From SIG603 sp964370405 (GTDB taxonomy: Bacteria > Bacillota > Clostridia > Oscillospirales > Acutalibacteraceae), in the NCBI GenBank assembly GCA_964370405.1, contig CAYJJB010000024.1, positions 1 to 27,318 of the forward strand: DNA of 27,318 bases, given 5' to 3'. This document shows positions 15,347 to 24,021 of this stretch, piece by piece (position 1 is the stretch's first letter; each line of letters starts with the position of its first letter). The position numbers and the translations under genes were made by a program. The notes under the pieces are model-generated. The model searched no databases. It saw nothing but the letters and a program-made list of their open reading frames with translations, and was not told where the DNA came from.

Positions 15347-16891
15347 TTAAAGATTTGAAAGTCTACTAAGCTCTTGCCTTAGTGCGGTTTCCTTTTCATT
15401 TATTTTATTAAATAAGTAAAACACTTTATCACTAAGCCCCAACTTGTAAAGGTCAACACCCCAAATATCATCTCTTTTAAGCACTTTAGAAAGTGTTTTT
15501 TCGTCTGCTTTATTTTTAAAACCTATCTCTTTTACAAGAGGCATAATTTCAGAAATTTTAGGGTCTGGCGAACAAGTATAAGGCTTGCCATTATCATCAA
15601 TTTCAAGCAGATATCTAATCCATGCGGCAAAAACCAGCGGTATGTAGTCAAAATCTTTTACCAGCGTGCCCCTTTCTGCCTGTTTTTTTAGAGTTTGCCC
15701 AAAGCGTATTGGTAACTTAAGCGATGTGTCTGTTACAATTCTTTGTGGACTGTCTTTTAAAAACGGATTTACAAAGCGCTTTGTAATAACTTCTTCTAAA
15801 AAAAGCTTTGGATTTAAAATTTTTGGCGCAACCGCTACAGGCAAGCTTTCTTTTTCAAGCATTCCATTTAAAAAATTGACCAAATCCTTATCTTTCATTT
15901 CATCTGCAATATCTGTATAACCCAAAAGTACACCAAACACAGATAAGGCTGTGTGCAAAGGATTTAAACAAGTACCTACTTTCATGCTTTCAAAGGCATT
16001 TACATTTTCTCTGTCAGTAAAAATTACTCCTGCTTCATCAAGGCAAGGTCTGCCGTTTGGAAAATTATCTTCAATTACAAGATACTGCGCTTCTTCTGCA
16101 TTTACAAACCCTGCTGTGTACGAATTTTTTTCTGTTATTATAATATCGAGGTCTGAAAATCCATCTTTTTTAAGCTCCTCTCTCACATCTTCGCTAGGTC
16201 TTGGAGTTATTTTGTCTATGGTGCTCCATGGAAAACTTATATTTTTATTAAAAAAGTCAAATTCCTCAGCTGAAATTTCTCCTCTGCAGTGCCACTCATT
16301 AATAAAACTTGCCACAGCATTTTTTAGCACTTTTCCATTTTCTGAACAGTTGTCCATAGATACAAATGCAAGCGGTTTTTTACAAGTTTTAATTCTATAA
16401 AGGCATAAATATGCAAGTTTACCCCAAAAACTATCTGCTTTTTCTGGCGAATTTTTCATATCATTTTCACAGGGCTTATATGCCTTTTCTGTTACGGTAA
16501 AGCTAATCATTTGCAAACTGGGTTTTGAAAAAATTTCTTTTAGTTTTTCCATATCCATATAAAAACTTTCACAAACACTTGCAATCACCTTTTTTTCTAC
16601 TCTGCCGTCTGAGCACAGTGATGCTGCAATGCTTAAATTATCATATGGCAAAAAAGCCTTTTCTATAATTTCGCTGTCGTAACTTTCACAACAAATTATA
16701 CCTGTTTCATCAAGCCCCTCATCCAGCAAATTTTGCATAAGTGACGCAGGATATGCCCTAAAAATATTGCCTGCGCCAAAATGCAGCCACTTTGGTTCTT
16801 TTTTTGTCTTATCACGCATTTTAACTACATCAAATTTTGGCATATTATAACCCATTGGTGGTTCTTTTAAGATATTTAAATTTAGCTTCAT
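15347..16891 (-). CDS. Mannitol dehydrogenase/fructuronate reductase-family NAD(P)-dependent oxidoreductase
   Basis: A 514-residue member of the polyol-specific long-chain dehydrogenase family, most like D-mannonate oxidoreductase (fructuronate reductase, UxuB type), which interconverts fructuronate and mannonate; tagaturonate reductase or mannitol dehydrogenase activity is also possible. The N-terminal Rossmann motif is LHFGAGNIFRA (about 36-46); FPWSTIDKITPRPS (about 220-233) is a family block. The catalytic Lys, Asn and His are at K304, N310 and H313 in MKVGTCLNPLH. The frame runs 16 codons further upstream into the permease gene, but GAGGGTGA immediately before ATG 16891 sets the start. 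It is the last gene of a four-gene operon, 10 nt after the permease stop. No uxuA or uxaC is visible to confirm a uronate pathway. Confidence 0.82.
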   Translation of the reverse strand: MKLNLNILKEPPMGYNMPKFDVVKMRDKTKKEPKWLHFGAGNIFRAYPASLMQNLLDEGLDETGIICCESYDSEIIEKAFLPYDNLSIAASLCSDGRVEKKVIASVCESFYMDMEKLKEIFSKPSLQMISFTVTEKAYKPCENDMKNSPEKADSFWGKLAYLCLYRIKTCKKPLAFVSMDNCSENGKVLKNAVASFINEWHCRGEISAEEFDFFNKNISFPWSTIDKITPRPSEDVREELKKDGFSDLDIIITEKNSYTAGFVNAEEAQYLVIEDNFPNGRPCLDEAGVIFTDRENVNAFESMKVGTCLNPLHTALSVFGVLLGYTDIADEMKDKDLVNFLNGMLEKESLPVAVAPKILNPKLFLEEVITKRFVNPFLKDSPQRIVTDTSLKLPIRFGQTLKKQAERGTLVKDFDYIPLVFAAWIRYLLEIDDNGKPYTCSPDPKISEIMPLVKEIGFKNKADEKTLSKVLKRDDIWGVDLYKLGLSDKVFYLFNKINEKETALRQELSRLSNL

Positions 16892-16901
16892 AATTTCACC
16901 C

Positions 16902-17693
16902 TCATATAAATAAATTTTTCCTTTCAAACACTTTGGCACAAACCAGTAAAAGTGCTGCGCTAAGTAATGTAAACGCTATATAATACGGCAGAGTATTGAT
17001 ATCTCCCGTAACAACCGAAACCGCATCTATCCTGCCAAAAGGCGATAAATTTTTAATAAAACTTAAGTTTTCATCTGCTCCGCCTAAAATGCTTAAAAAT
17101 ATTAAAGCAATTGGCACAGCTACCGCTAAATTAACACCCCACTTATCATGGCAAAAAACCACAGAGAAAAAGTAGGAAAGCATTGCAACCACGCACGCAA
17201 GCGCACAATTTATCGAAACTAAATTAAGATAAGCTAATACATCAATATCTTCCGCAAAACCTATCAAAACACTGCCCGATATAAAAATGCTTAAAAAGAG
17301 CACACATATAGAAAACATTAAATATAAACCTTTTATCACTACTAAATTTGCTCTTTTAATCGGTGTCATGAGTATATTTGAAATTGATGTGTCCGCCACT
17401 TGCTTTGCAATGAGCGACGTACTTTGTATTACGTAAAAAACCATGGCAAATGCCATTGCAAGCACACCAAAAAATACCGACGCCGTGTAATTTAGCACAG
17501 AACTAAACTCAGCTATATTTATCCCAAATGCTCCAAGATATGGCTCTACAAATTCAAACATTTGCGCAATTTGCGACATATCCTTTGGATCTGCTATGGA
17601 AATTATAACACCTTGATATAAATTTAGCACCAAAATGAATATTAAAAGCAATTTGTAATTCCTTTTAAATGTATCAAAAAATATAGCTTTCAT
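16902..17693 (-). CDS. ABC-2 type transporter permease
   Basis: A 263-residue membrane protein with about six hydrophobic segments (near residues 14-33, 66-92, 118-145, 153-177, 188-205, 235-256). The topology and the block IAKQVADTSISNILMTPIKRANLVVIKG (read in parts), with a cytoplasmic basic loop, are typical of ABC-2 exporter permeases. It pairs with the ATPase just upstream; the genes overlap by one base (TAATG). Substrate unknown. Position between a sugar oxidoreductase-like gene and the reductase gene may be incidental to function. Confidence 0.82.
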   Translation of the reverse strand: MKAIFFDTFKRNYKLLLIFILVLNLYQGVIISIADPKDMSQIAQMFEFVEPYLGAFGINIAEFSSVLNYTASVFFGVLAMAFAMVFYVIQSTSLIAKQVADTSISNILMTPIKRANLVVIKGLYLMFSICVLFLSIFISGSVLIGFAEDIDVLAYLNLVSINCALACVVAMLSYFFSVVFCHDKWGVNLAVAVPIALIFLSILGGADENLSFIKNLSPFGRIDAVSVVTGDINTLPYYIAFTLLSAALLLVCAKVFERKNLFI

Positions 17694-18565
17694 TATTTAT
17701 CTTCCTTATAATAATCTAAAAATATTCTCTCTAAATTTTGCTCTTTAATATCAAGCGACATTACATTTATTGTAGCAAGTTTTTTCACAAATTCGTCTGT
17801 TTTTTCTCTTTCCACATAAATTATACAGCTCAATTCATCTATGCCCTGTGTTTCAAAACCAAATTTTTTCACAGAGTCTATCTGTGTGCTTTTTACAGTA
17901 TATTCCTTTTTAACTGTAGATTTTAATTTTAATATATCTGACGAATGTACTATTTTGCCGTCTTTTATTATGAGTACGTCGTCGCAAGCCTTTTCAATTT
18001 CTTCAAAAATATGGCTTGACATGAGTATGGTCTTGCCCTGTGCTTTCTCTTCCATTAAAAGTTTTATAAATTCGTTTTGCACAAGTGGGTCAAGTCCACT
18101 TGTTGGCTCGTCTAAAATCAGCACTTGAGGACTGTGCATAAAAGCAAGAACTATAGAAAGTTTTTGTTTCATTCCTTTTGAAAAAGTTTTAATGCTTCCT
18201 CTTGTATCAAGCGAAAAACGCTCTATAAGCTGTTTTGTTCTTTTTAAGTCTTTAAGTCCCCTTAATTTTTGTTGGTAACTTATAAACTCATCGCATTTAA
18301 CATTTTGTAAAAAGGCAACCTCACCCGGTATATATCCAACTTCCCTTTTAATTTTTGCCGAGTCTTCAAAGCAGTCTAAACTGTTTATAAAACATGACCC
18401 CTCCTGTGCTTTTATAAATCCCATAAGCGCCCTTATTGTAGTGGTTTTTCCTGCTCCATTAGGTCCTAAATATCCTGTAATACTGCCTTCATTCAAATTA
18501 AAACTTATGTCAAAAATTCCTTTTCCGCTTTTATATTTATGAGTCAAACTTACTGCCTTTATCAT
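17693..18565 (-). CDS. ABC transporter ATP-binding protein (ABC-2 exporter type)
   Basis: A 290-residue ATPase partner of the permease that follows it. Walker A GPNGAGKT (34-41), signature FSKGMKQ (128-134), Walker B QVLILDEP with the catalytic Glu at about 153, and the H-loop SSH after TILM are all intact. The C-terminal 80 residues form the usual accessory domain of drug, bacteriocin or lipid exporters. AGGAGG sits 6 nt before the ATG. It lies 15 nt after the Gfo/Idh/MocA gene, so it is probably cotranscribed. Confidence 0.88.
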   Translation of the reverse strand: MIKAVSLTHKYKSGKGIFDISFNLNEGSITGYLGPNGAGKTTTIRALMGFIKAQEGSCFINSLDCFEDSAKIKREVGYIPGEVAFLQNVKCDEFISYQQKLRGLKDLKRTKQLIERFSLDTRGSIKTFSKGMKQKLSIVLAFMHSPQVLILDEPTSGLDPLVQNEFIKLLMEEKAQGKTILMSSHIFEEIEKACDDVLIIKDGKIVHSSDILKLKSTVKKEYTVKSTQIDSVKKFGFETQGIDELSCIIYVEREKTDEFVKKLATINVMSLDIKEQNLERIFLDYYKEDK

Positions 18566-18580
18566 AATTCCTCCTGCAAA

Positions 18581-19528
18581 TTATATATTTGCTTCTTCTA
18601 TAAGCTTAAGTGCAAGTTTTAAACTTTCCATGGCATTTTTATAATCTGTTTTTACTCTGTACTGCTCTCCCTCTCTGCATGCCTCTACAAATTCTCTTAA
18701 ACACGCCAGCCCCTCATCATTATAAATTAAAAATTGCTCTGACCTGTCGCCATAACTTACAGTTAAGGACTGTGACCACTTGTATTCAATTTTACATCTT
18801 GGTGTAAATATCTCAAATCCTTTTTTTGTTGCACCCTCATTAGTGCTTAAAAAGCTTGACTGCAAATTAACCAAAAGACCATTTTTAAATTTTAAAACAG
18901 CGCTTAAACTTGGGTTTTCATCAACTATACCTTCTTCATTTTCTATATTTGAATTTAAAACCACGCTTTCGATACACTGTGAAAACAAATAGCAAAGCAT
19001 GTCTACCATATGCGAAGTGTAGTCTAAAAACTTCTCTTTGGCATTCATTCCTTCTTTTTGAGTTTGCACCCAAAACGCATTTGCCATAAATGCTGGGTCT
19101 TTTTTAAGTAGCTCTTTTACTGTGTGGATGTGAACGCTGTATCTTTCATAATAATCCACCGCTGTAATTATGTTTGAAAATGTAATTTTTTCATTTACCT
19201 CCCAAGCATTTGCATTTGAAATTGCTATGGGATTTTTAAAAAACATGTGTATGCCTTTTTTGCAACAAATTCCCTCTATATAACCTTCATTACTCTGCGC
19301 ACTGTCAATTACAACCGCATCAATGCGCTCTTTTAAAAACATTTTTTCTATATCTTGATACATTCTAGCTTTTGGAAGAAACACTCCTGTTTTTTCCAAA
19401 ATTTCCATGTCTTTATCGTAAATAGCAACACCCACTGTTGAGTCTATTTTAGACAAATTGCGTATTTGTCTTTCACAAAACTCACCACATCCTATAAATG
19501 CTACTCTAATATTCTTTTTCTTAGGCAT
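18581..19528 (-). CDS. Gfo/Idh/MocA-family oxidoreductase
   Basis: A 315-residue NAD(P)-dependent oxidoreductase of the Gfo/Idh/MocA family. The N-terminal Rossmann fold starts IRVAFIGCGEFCERQIRNL (about 7-25). FFKNPIAISNANAWE (about 95-110) stands in place of the usual EKP block and lacks its Glu (Phe-Lys-Asn-Pro), and VDYYERYSVHIH follows as the usual catalytic-domain entry. The C-terminal part has the beta-sheet pattern of the GFO_IDH_MocA_C domain (SAVLKFKNGLLVNLQSSFLS). Substrate is probably a sugar, inositol or nucleotide sugar; the sequence does not say which. GAGGAGG precedes the ATG. First gene of the operon ending in the UxuB-like reductase. Confidence 0.82.
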   Translation of the reverse strand: MPKKKNIRVAFIGCGEFCERQIRNLSKIDSTVGVAIYDKDMEILEKTGVFLPKARMYQDIEKMFLKERIDAVVIDSAQSNEGYIEGICCKKGIHMFFKNPIAISNANAWEVNEKITFSNIITAVDYYERYSVHIHTVKELLKKDPAFMANAFWVQTQKEGMNAKEKFLDYTSHMVDMLCYLFSQCIESVVLNSNIENEEGIVDENPSLSAVLKFKNGLLVNLQSSFLSTNEGATKKGFEIFTPRCKIEYKWSQSLTVSYGDRSEQFLIYNDEGLACLREFVEACREGEQYRVKTDYKNAMESLKLALKLIEEANI

Positions 19529-19570
19529 AATAATCCTCCTCTAACCGCATAATAAATTTATGTTATATTT

Positions 19571-19598
19571 ATTTTATCACAATTTATTAAAATTTCAA
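19571..19598 (-). promoter_or_regulatory. Promoter of the Gfo/Idh-ABC-reductase operon
   Basis: TTGAAA (19593-19598) and TAAAAT (19571-19576) with a 16-nt spacer on the minus strand, about 45 nt before the start. It diverges from the promoter at 19617-19645. Confidence 0.55.
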
Positions 19599-19616
19599 TA
19601 ATATTTTAAAAGCGCC

Positions 19617-19645
19617 TTGAATATGAAGCCTCTAAGTGGTATGAT
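19617..19645 (+). promoter_or_regulatory. Sigma-A promoter of the polytopic membrane protein gene
   Basis: TTGAAT (19617-19622) and TATGAT (19640-19645) with an exact 17-nt spacer, about 34 nt before the ATG. AAAGGACGG precedes the start codon. Confidence 0.65.
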
Positions 19646-19678
19646 AGGCTCAATTTAAAATAAAGGACGGTTTGAAAA

Positions 19679-20494
19679 ATGGATAAAAACAAAGAAAAAA
19701 AACTCACTTATTTTCAGTCGGTTAGAGCTGAAATAAGAGAGCACAAAAGTTCATTTACCATGTTTACAATACTTGCAATTTTCGTAATAAGTTCACTAAT
19801 AAGACAATTTTTTGCAGGTAACTATGAAAGTGTGTTTTTATGTGTGCTAACGCTGCTTCTCCTAACCATACCAGCAGCAGTACAGGTAAGCTTTAAAATT
19901 GAACTTCCGACAACACTTGAAATTATTGTACTGCTATTTATTTTTTCGGCACAGATACTTGGTGAAATAAATAACTTTTACCACATTTTCCCTATGTGGG
20001 ACACCATTTTGCACACCTTAAACGGCTTCCTTGCGGCTGCAATAGGTTGCTCACTTACAAGCTTATTAAATCGCAGTGAAAAAATTGCCTTTTCACTTTC
20101 TCCACTTTTTGTTGCAATAACTGCGTTTTGTTTTTCTATGACCATAGGAGTTTTGTGGGAATTTTTTGAGTATGCGATGGACGTATTCTTTTTATACGAC
20201 ATGCAAAAAGACACCATAATAAACTCTGTTACCTCTGTAGTGTTTGACCCGCTTAACAGTAATAACCCAGTTACAATAGATGGGATTAATGAAGTTGTGG
20301 TAAATGGGCAGGAATGGGCATATGGTGGTTATATTGACATAGGTCTTCACGACACTATGATGGACATGATAGTAAATTTTGTGGGTGCATTCATTTTTTC
20401 AATTATTGGATTTTTCTATGCTAAAAATAGAGGCAAGGGAAACTTTGCCAATAGATTTGTCCCAAAAAGAAAAGCTAAGAAAGAAAAGGTTTAA
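19679..20494 (+). CDS. Polytopic membrane protein, possibly YjdF/DUF2238-like
   Basis: A 271-residue integral membrane protein with a basic N-terminus and basic C-terminal tail (KRKAKKEK), both likely cytoplasmic. About six hydrophobic segments lie near 27-43, 50-68, 77-95, 110-128, 140-162 and 230-248. Conserved-looking polar residues lie in or next to membrane segments: WDTILHTLNG (W107, D108, H112), LWEFFEYAMD (W160, E161, E164, D168) and IGLHDTMMDMIVNFVG (H224, D225, D229). This pattern recalls the YjdF/DUF2238 group of unknown function, but I cannot confirm membership. The clustered His, Asp and Glu suggest metal binding or intramembrane chemistry (inference). Monocistronic, with its own promoter and a strong terminator. 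Confidence 0.75.
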   Translation: MDKNKEKKLTYFQSVRAEIREHKSSFTMFTILAIFVISSLIRQFFAGNYESVFLCVLTLLLLTIPAAVQVSFKIELPTTLEIIVLLFIFSAQILGEINNFYHIFPMWDTILHTLNGFLAAAIGCSLTSLLNRSEKIAFSLSPLFVAITAFCFSMTIGVLWEFFEYAMDVFFLYDMQKDTIINSVTSVVFDPLNSNNPVTIDGINEVVVNGQEWAYGGYIDIGLHDTMMDMIVNFVGAFIFSIIGFFYAKNRGKGNFANRFVPKRKAKKEKV

Positions 20495-20500
20495 ATTTCT

Positions 20501-20543
20501 AAAAGAAAAGCAGAAGGCTACATTTGCCTTCTGCTTTTCTTTT
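20501..20543. terminator. Bidirectional rho-independent terminator between convergent genes
   Basis: A perfect 18-bp stem (20501-20518 and 20526-20543, core AAAAGCAGAAGGC) with a 7-nt loop and intrinsic A- and T-rich ends. It ends both the plus-strand membrane protein gene and the minus-strand ABC exporter operon, whose stop codon (20542-20544) overlaps the stem. Confidence 0.9.
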
Positions 20544-22299
20544 ACTCAAACTGAGAATTATAAAGTTTTGCGTATGACATGCCCTGCTCCATAAGCTCAT
20601 CATGTGTACCTTTTTCTATTACTTCGCCCTTATCCATTAGTAAAATAAGGTCTGAATTTCTTATGGTTGAAAGCCTGTGGGCAATTACAAAACAAGTTTT
20701 ACCTTTCATTAAAAGTTCCATTGCTTTGTGGATTTTTATTTCTGTTCTGGTATCAACATTAGAAGTTGCTTCGTCCAAAATAAGTATTTTTGAGTCGTTA
20801 AGCATTGCCCTTGCTATTGTTAATAATTGTTTTTGCCCTTTTGACAAATTGACACCGTCGTCATTTAGCACGCAGTCATATCCGCCTGGAAGTGTTAGGA
20901 TAAAGTCGTGAATATCCACCGCTTTTGTTACGTTTATAACGTCATCAAGTGTAGTATTTTCTTTGCCGTACGCTATATTTTCAAACACAGTTCCCTCAAA
21001 AAGCCATGTGTCTTGAAGCACCATGGTGTACGCCTTTCTAAGGCTATCTCTTGTAAGATTTTGCACATTGTTTCCATCAATTAAAATTTGACCACTGTCT
21101 ATGTCGTAAAAACGCATTAAAAGATTTACTATTGTCGTTTTGCCGGCACCGGTGTGACCAACTATTGCCACGTTACTGCCTGCCTTAATATCAAGACTTA
21201 AATCTTTTATTATTTCGGTATTTGGAACATAACTAAAGTAAACTTTGTCAAATTTCACATTGCCCTTAACGTTATTTAACTCTCTTGCCGTTTTACTGTC
21301 TGCCTTTTCTGGATCTGTGTCAAGCACTCTAAACACTCTGTCTGCCGCAGAAGCAGCTGATGCAAGCTCGCTTAATATATTGCCTATTTCGTTTATAGGT
21401 CCTGTAAATCTGCGTGAATAAAGTATAAATGATGAAACATTTCCAAGGCTTATGCTGCCAAGTATGTAAAATATTGCACCAAAAACACTTATTATTGATA
21501 GCGACACATTGTTTATAAAGTTCATTGATGGACCTATGATGCACGCCGCATAATCCGCCTTGTAAAAAGCCTCAACCGCATCATTATTCTTTTTAGAAAA
21601 TTTTTCCAGCATAATATCTTCACAATTATATGCTTTTATTGTTTTTGTGCCCGATATAGTTTCCTCTATATAACCATTCATTTTTGCAAAAGATTTTGAG
21701 CGCTCACGAAACAGCGGCCTTACAACCTTGCTTCGCCTTACTGCTATAAAAATTGATACTGGAACCGTTATTAGAAATACCAAAAGCAAAGTGGGCGATA
21801 TAAAAATCATGGCAATAAGCGAACCCACTACTGTGATTAAGCTTGAACAGATAAGCATAAGGTCTGAAGAAAGCGAGGCATTTATTGTATCTATATCATA
21901 AGAAATAAGGCTTATAAGCTCGCCTGCTTGAATTTTATCAAAGTAACTTACGGGAAGTTTTGATAATTTTTCAAACACATCTTTTCTCATTTTATAGACA
22001 ATTCTTTGGCTGAGTCTAATCATTACTAGTGCTAAAATATAGCTTAAAATTGCAGAAACACCATACACCACAACTAGTAAAACGCAGTAGTAAATTACGC
22101 TGGCAAAATCAACATTTCCAACACCTTTAGTAATTGCATCTATTGCAAGTCCAGAGTATTCAGGCCCTAAAAGTGCTAAAATATTTGCAGAAAATGTTAA
22201 GACCAAGGCAATTACAACAAGTAATTTATTTTGAAGCACATATTTGCCAAGTCTTAAGAAAATTTTCGACTTCTTAACTTTTTTGTTTTCCGCTTTCAC
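20542..22299 (-). CDS. Heterodimeric ABC exporter subunit, catalytic type (LmrD/BmrD-like)
   Basis: A 585-residue half-transporter: six-helix membrane domain (about 20-310) followed by a nucleotide-binding domain (about 345-580). Walker A GHTGAGKTT (381-389), Walker B ILILDE with catalytic E510, and H-loop H541 are intact. The signature is LSKGQ (485-489) instead of LSGGQ. With its partner, which has degenerate catalytic residues, this gives one working and one degenerate ATP site, as in TM287/288, LmrCD and BmrCD. It starts with GTG at 22299, preceded by GAGGAGG, and overlaps the partner gene by four bases (GTGA). Third gene of the MarR operon; likely exports drugs, toxins or lipids. Confidence 0.9.
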   Translation of the reverse strand: MKAENKKVKKSKIFLRLGKYVLQNKLLVVIALVLTFSANILALLGPEYSGLAIDAITKGVGNVDFASVIYYCVLLVVVYGVSAILSYILALVMIRLSQRIVYKMRKDVFEKLSKLPVSYFDKIQAGELISLISYDIDTINASLSSDLMLICSSLITVVGSLIAMIFISPTLLLVFLITVPVSIFIAVRRSKVVRPLFRERSKSFAKMNGYIEETISGTKTIKAYNCEDIMLEKFSKKNNDAVEAFYKADYAACIIGPSMNFINNVSLSIISVFGAIFYILGSISLGNVSSFILYSRRFTGPINEIGNILSELASAASAADRVFRVLDTDPEKADSKTARELNNVKGNVKFDKVYFSYVPNTEIIKDLSLDIKAGSNVAIVGHTGAGKTTIVNLLMRFYDIDSGQILIDGNNVQNLTRDSLRKAYTMVLQDTWLFEGTVFENIAYGKENTTLDDVINVTKAVDIHDFILTLPGGYDCVLNDDGVNLSKGQKQLLTIARAMLNDSKILILDEATSNVDTRTEIKIHKAMELLMKGKTCFVIAHRLSTIRNSDLILLMDKGEVIEKGTHDELMEQGMSYAKLYNSQFE

Positions 22300-24017
22300 T
22301 CCGCCACCTCCTCTACTTGTGATTTTAGTATTTCTTTATAAATTTCACAGTTTTTCACTAAATCATCATGTTTTCCATATCCAACTACTTCGCCTTTATC
22401 AAGCACCAAAATTTTATCTGTGTGAGATATGGAGCTTATTCTTTGCGCAATTATTATTGATGTTGTGCTTTTTAAATATGTTTTTATTGCTTTTCTAAGC
22501 TTTGCATCAGTTTGATAGTCAAGTGCGCTTGAGCTATCGTCCAAAATTAAAATATCAGGTTTTGACGCTAATGCACGTGCTATTAATATACGTTGTTTTT
22601 GACCGCCGCTAAAGTTTGCGCCTTTTGAATCTAGTTTGTGTTCATACCCTACATCCAGACTTTCAATAAACTCTTTTGCCTGCGCATATTCAACAGCTTT
22701 ATCAATGTCTTCTTTGCTAATATCTCTTTCAAATCTTATATTTTCATAAATGCTATCAGCCATTAAAAAGTCGTTTTGAAATACTATGCCTATGTTTTTT
22801 CTAAGCTCTGATGGTGTAAGTGATTTTATATCCACTCCATCAATTTTAATACTACCGCTTTTGGGGTCGTAAAACCTAAGCAAAAGCTGTATAATTGTTG
22901 ATTTACCACTTGCAATAGAGCCTATAATACCTAAGCTTTCGCCCTTTTTAAGGCTGAAGTTTATATTACTTAGCACATTTTTTGCTACTTCTCCTTCGGT
23001 ATAAGAAAAGTTGATGTCTTTAAATTCTATATAATTATCCGTGTCTTCCTTAATAAGTTCTTGAACGTTTAAGTCGCTTTCACAGTCAAACACCTCTTCA
23101 ATTCTCTGTATTGATGCGCTTGCCCTTGAGTACATTATAAATATCCTTGTCATAGCAAGCAGTGCCATAGATATAATTGTAAAATAGGACATAAATGCAA
23201 TAATTTTGCCTTCTTGCGATATTCCTATATTTACCGCATACGCACCAACCGCTATTACACAAACTATTCCTAAATTTAAAAGAAGCGTAACTGCAGGGTT
23301 TGTAATTGACATGACATTTCCTGCTGCTCTTTCGCTTTCTGTAACATCTAAATTTACTTTATCAAATTTGGCGGTTTCATGTTTTGTTTTTGACAAGGCT
23401 TTTACTACCCTTACACCTTGATAATTCTCTCTAACGCAGCGCACCAAAACGTCTACCTTTTTTTGCACTGTCTTATACATTGGCACACCTTTTTTTGACA
23501 CAAAATACACAATGACTGTTATAAAAGGAAGCGTTGCAACCATTACTAGACACAAAAGCGGGTCTAATGTAAGTGTGGCAAAAAGCCCTCCTATAAGCAA
23601 AATTGGCGCTCTTATGCCTATTCTTTGCACCATACCTATTGTTTGGTGCACATTGTAGGTGTCTGATGTTAGTCTTGATACAAGTGATGGTATGGTAAAA
23701 TTATCTGTTTGTGCGCAAGATAAGTGCTCTACCTTATTAAATAAATCATACCGCACTTTTCTTGTTACTTCCATTGCAAGTTTTGATGCCATTCTGTTTG
23801 CCACAACATTTCCAGTCCATGATATTACAGCAGAGATAAGCATCACACCACCCCATGTAATTATGAGTGTCATATCTCGTGTAGGTACAAGCTCATCAAT
23901 AATAAATGCAAGTATCCACGGTATTACAAGATCCATAAGAGTTCCGATAACTTTTATTATAAGTCCTAAGAAAAACCGTACCTTATGCGGTTTAATTCGA
24001 TTTACTAAAAACCTCAA
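22296..24017 (-). CDS. Heterodimeric ABC exporter subunit, degenerate-site type (LmrC/BmrC-like)
   Basis: A half-transporter of about 573 residues, with a membrane domain (about 12-300) and a nucleotide-binding domain (about 330-570). Numbered from TTG 24017: Walker A GSIASGKST (366-374), signature FSGGQ (469-473), Walker B ILILDD with Asp494 instead of the catalytic Glu, and Gln525 instead of the switch His. These are the substitutions known in the degenerate subunit of heterodimeric exporters. Start choice: the frame opens at GTG 24047 inside the MarR gene, but AAGGGGTGA (24022-24030), which includes the MarR stop, lies just ahead of TTG 24017, giving MRFLVNRIKPHKVRF. I prefer the TTG. If GTG is used, ten residues are added and the gene overlaps marR by 26 nt. 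Confidence 0.88.
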   Translation of the reverse strand: MRFLVNRIKPHKVRFFLGLIIKVIGTLMDLVIPWILAFIIDELVPTRDMTLIITWGGVMLISAVISWTGNVVANRMASKLAMEVTRKVRYDLFNKVEHLSCAQTDNFTIPSLVSRLTSDTYNVHQTIGMVQRIGIRAPILLIGGLFATLTLDPLLCLVMVATLPFITVIVYFVSKKGVPMYKTVQKKVDVLVRCVRENYQGVRVVKALSKTKHETAKFDKVNLDVTESERAAGNVMSITNPAVTLLLNLGIVCVIAVGAYAVNIGISQEGKIIAFMSYFTIISMALLAMTRIFIMYSRASASIQRIEEVFDCESDLNVQELIKEDTDNYIEFKDINFSYTEGEVAKNVLSNINFSLKKGESLGIIGSIASGKSTIIQLLLRFYDPKSGSIKIDGVDIKSLTPSELRKNIGIVFQNDFLMADSIYENIRFERDISKEDIDKAVEYAQAKEFIESLDVGYEHKLDSKGANFSGGQKQRILIARALASKPDILILDDSSSALDYQTDAKLRKAIKTYLKSTTSIIIAQRISSISHTDKILVLDKGEVVGYGKHDDLVKNCEIYKEILKSQVEEVAE

Positions 24018-24021
24018 AACT

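Noticed and set aside
16892..16939. Longer N-terminus of the reductase overlapping the permease gene
   Set aside because: GAGGGTGA directly before ATG 16891 and the family N-terminus favour the shorter form.
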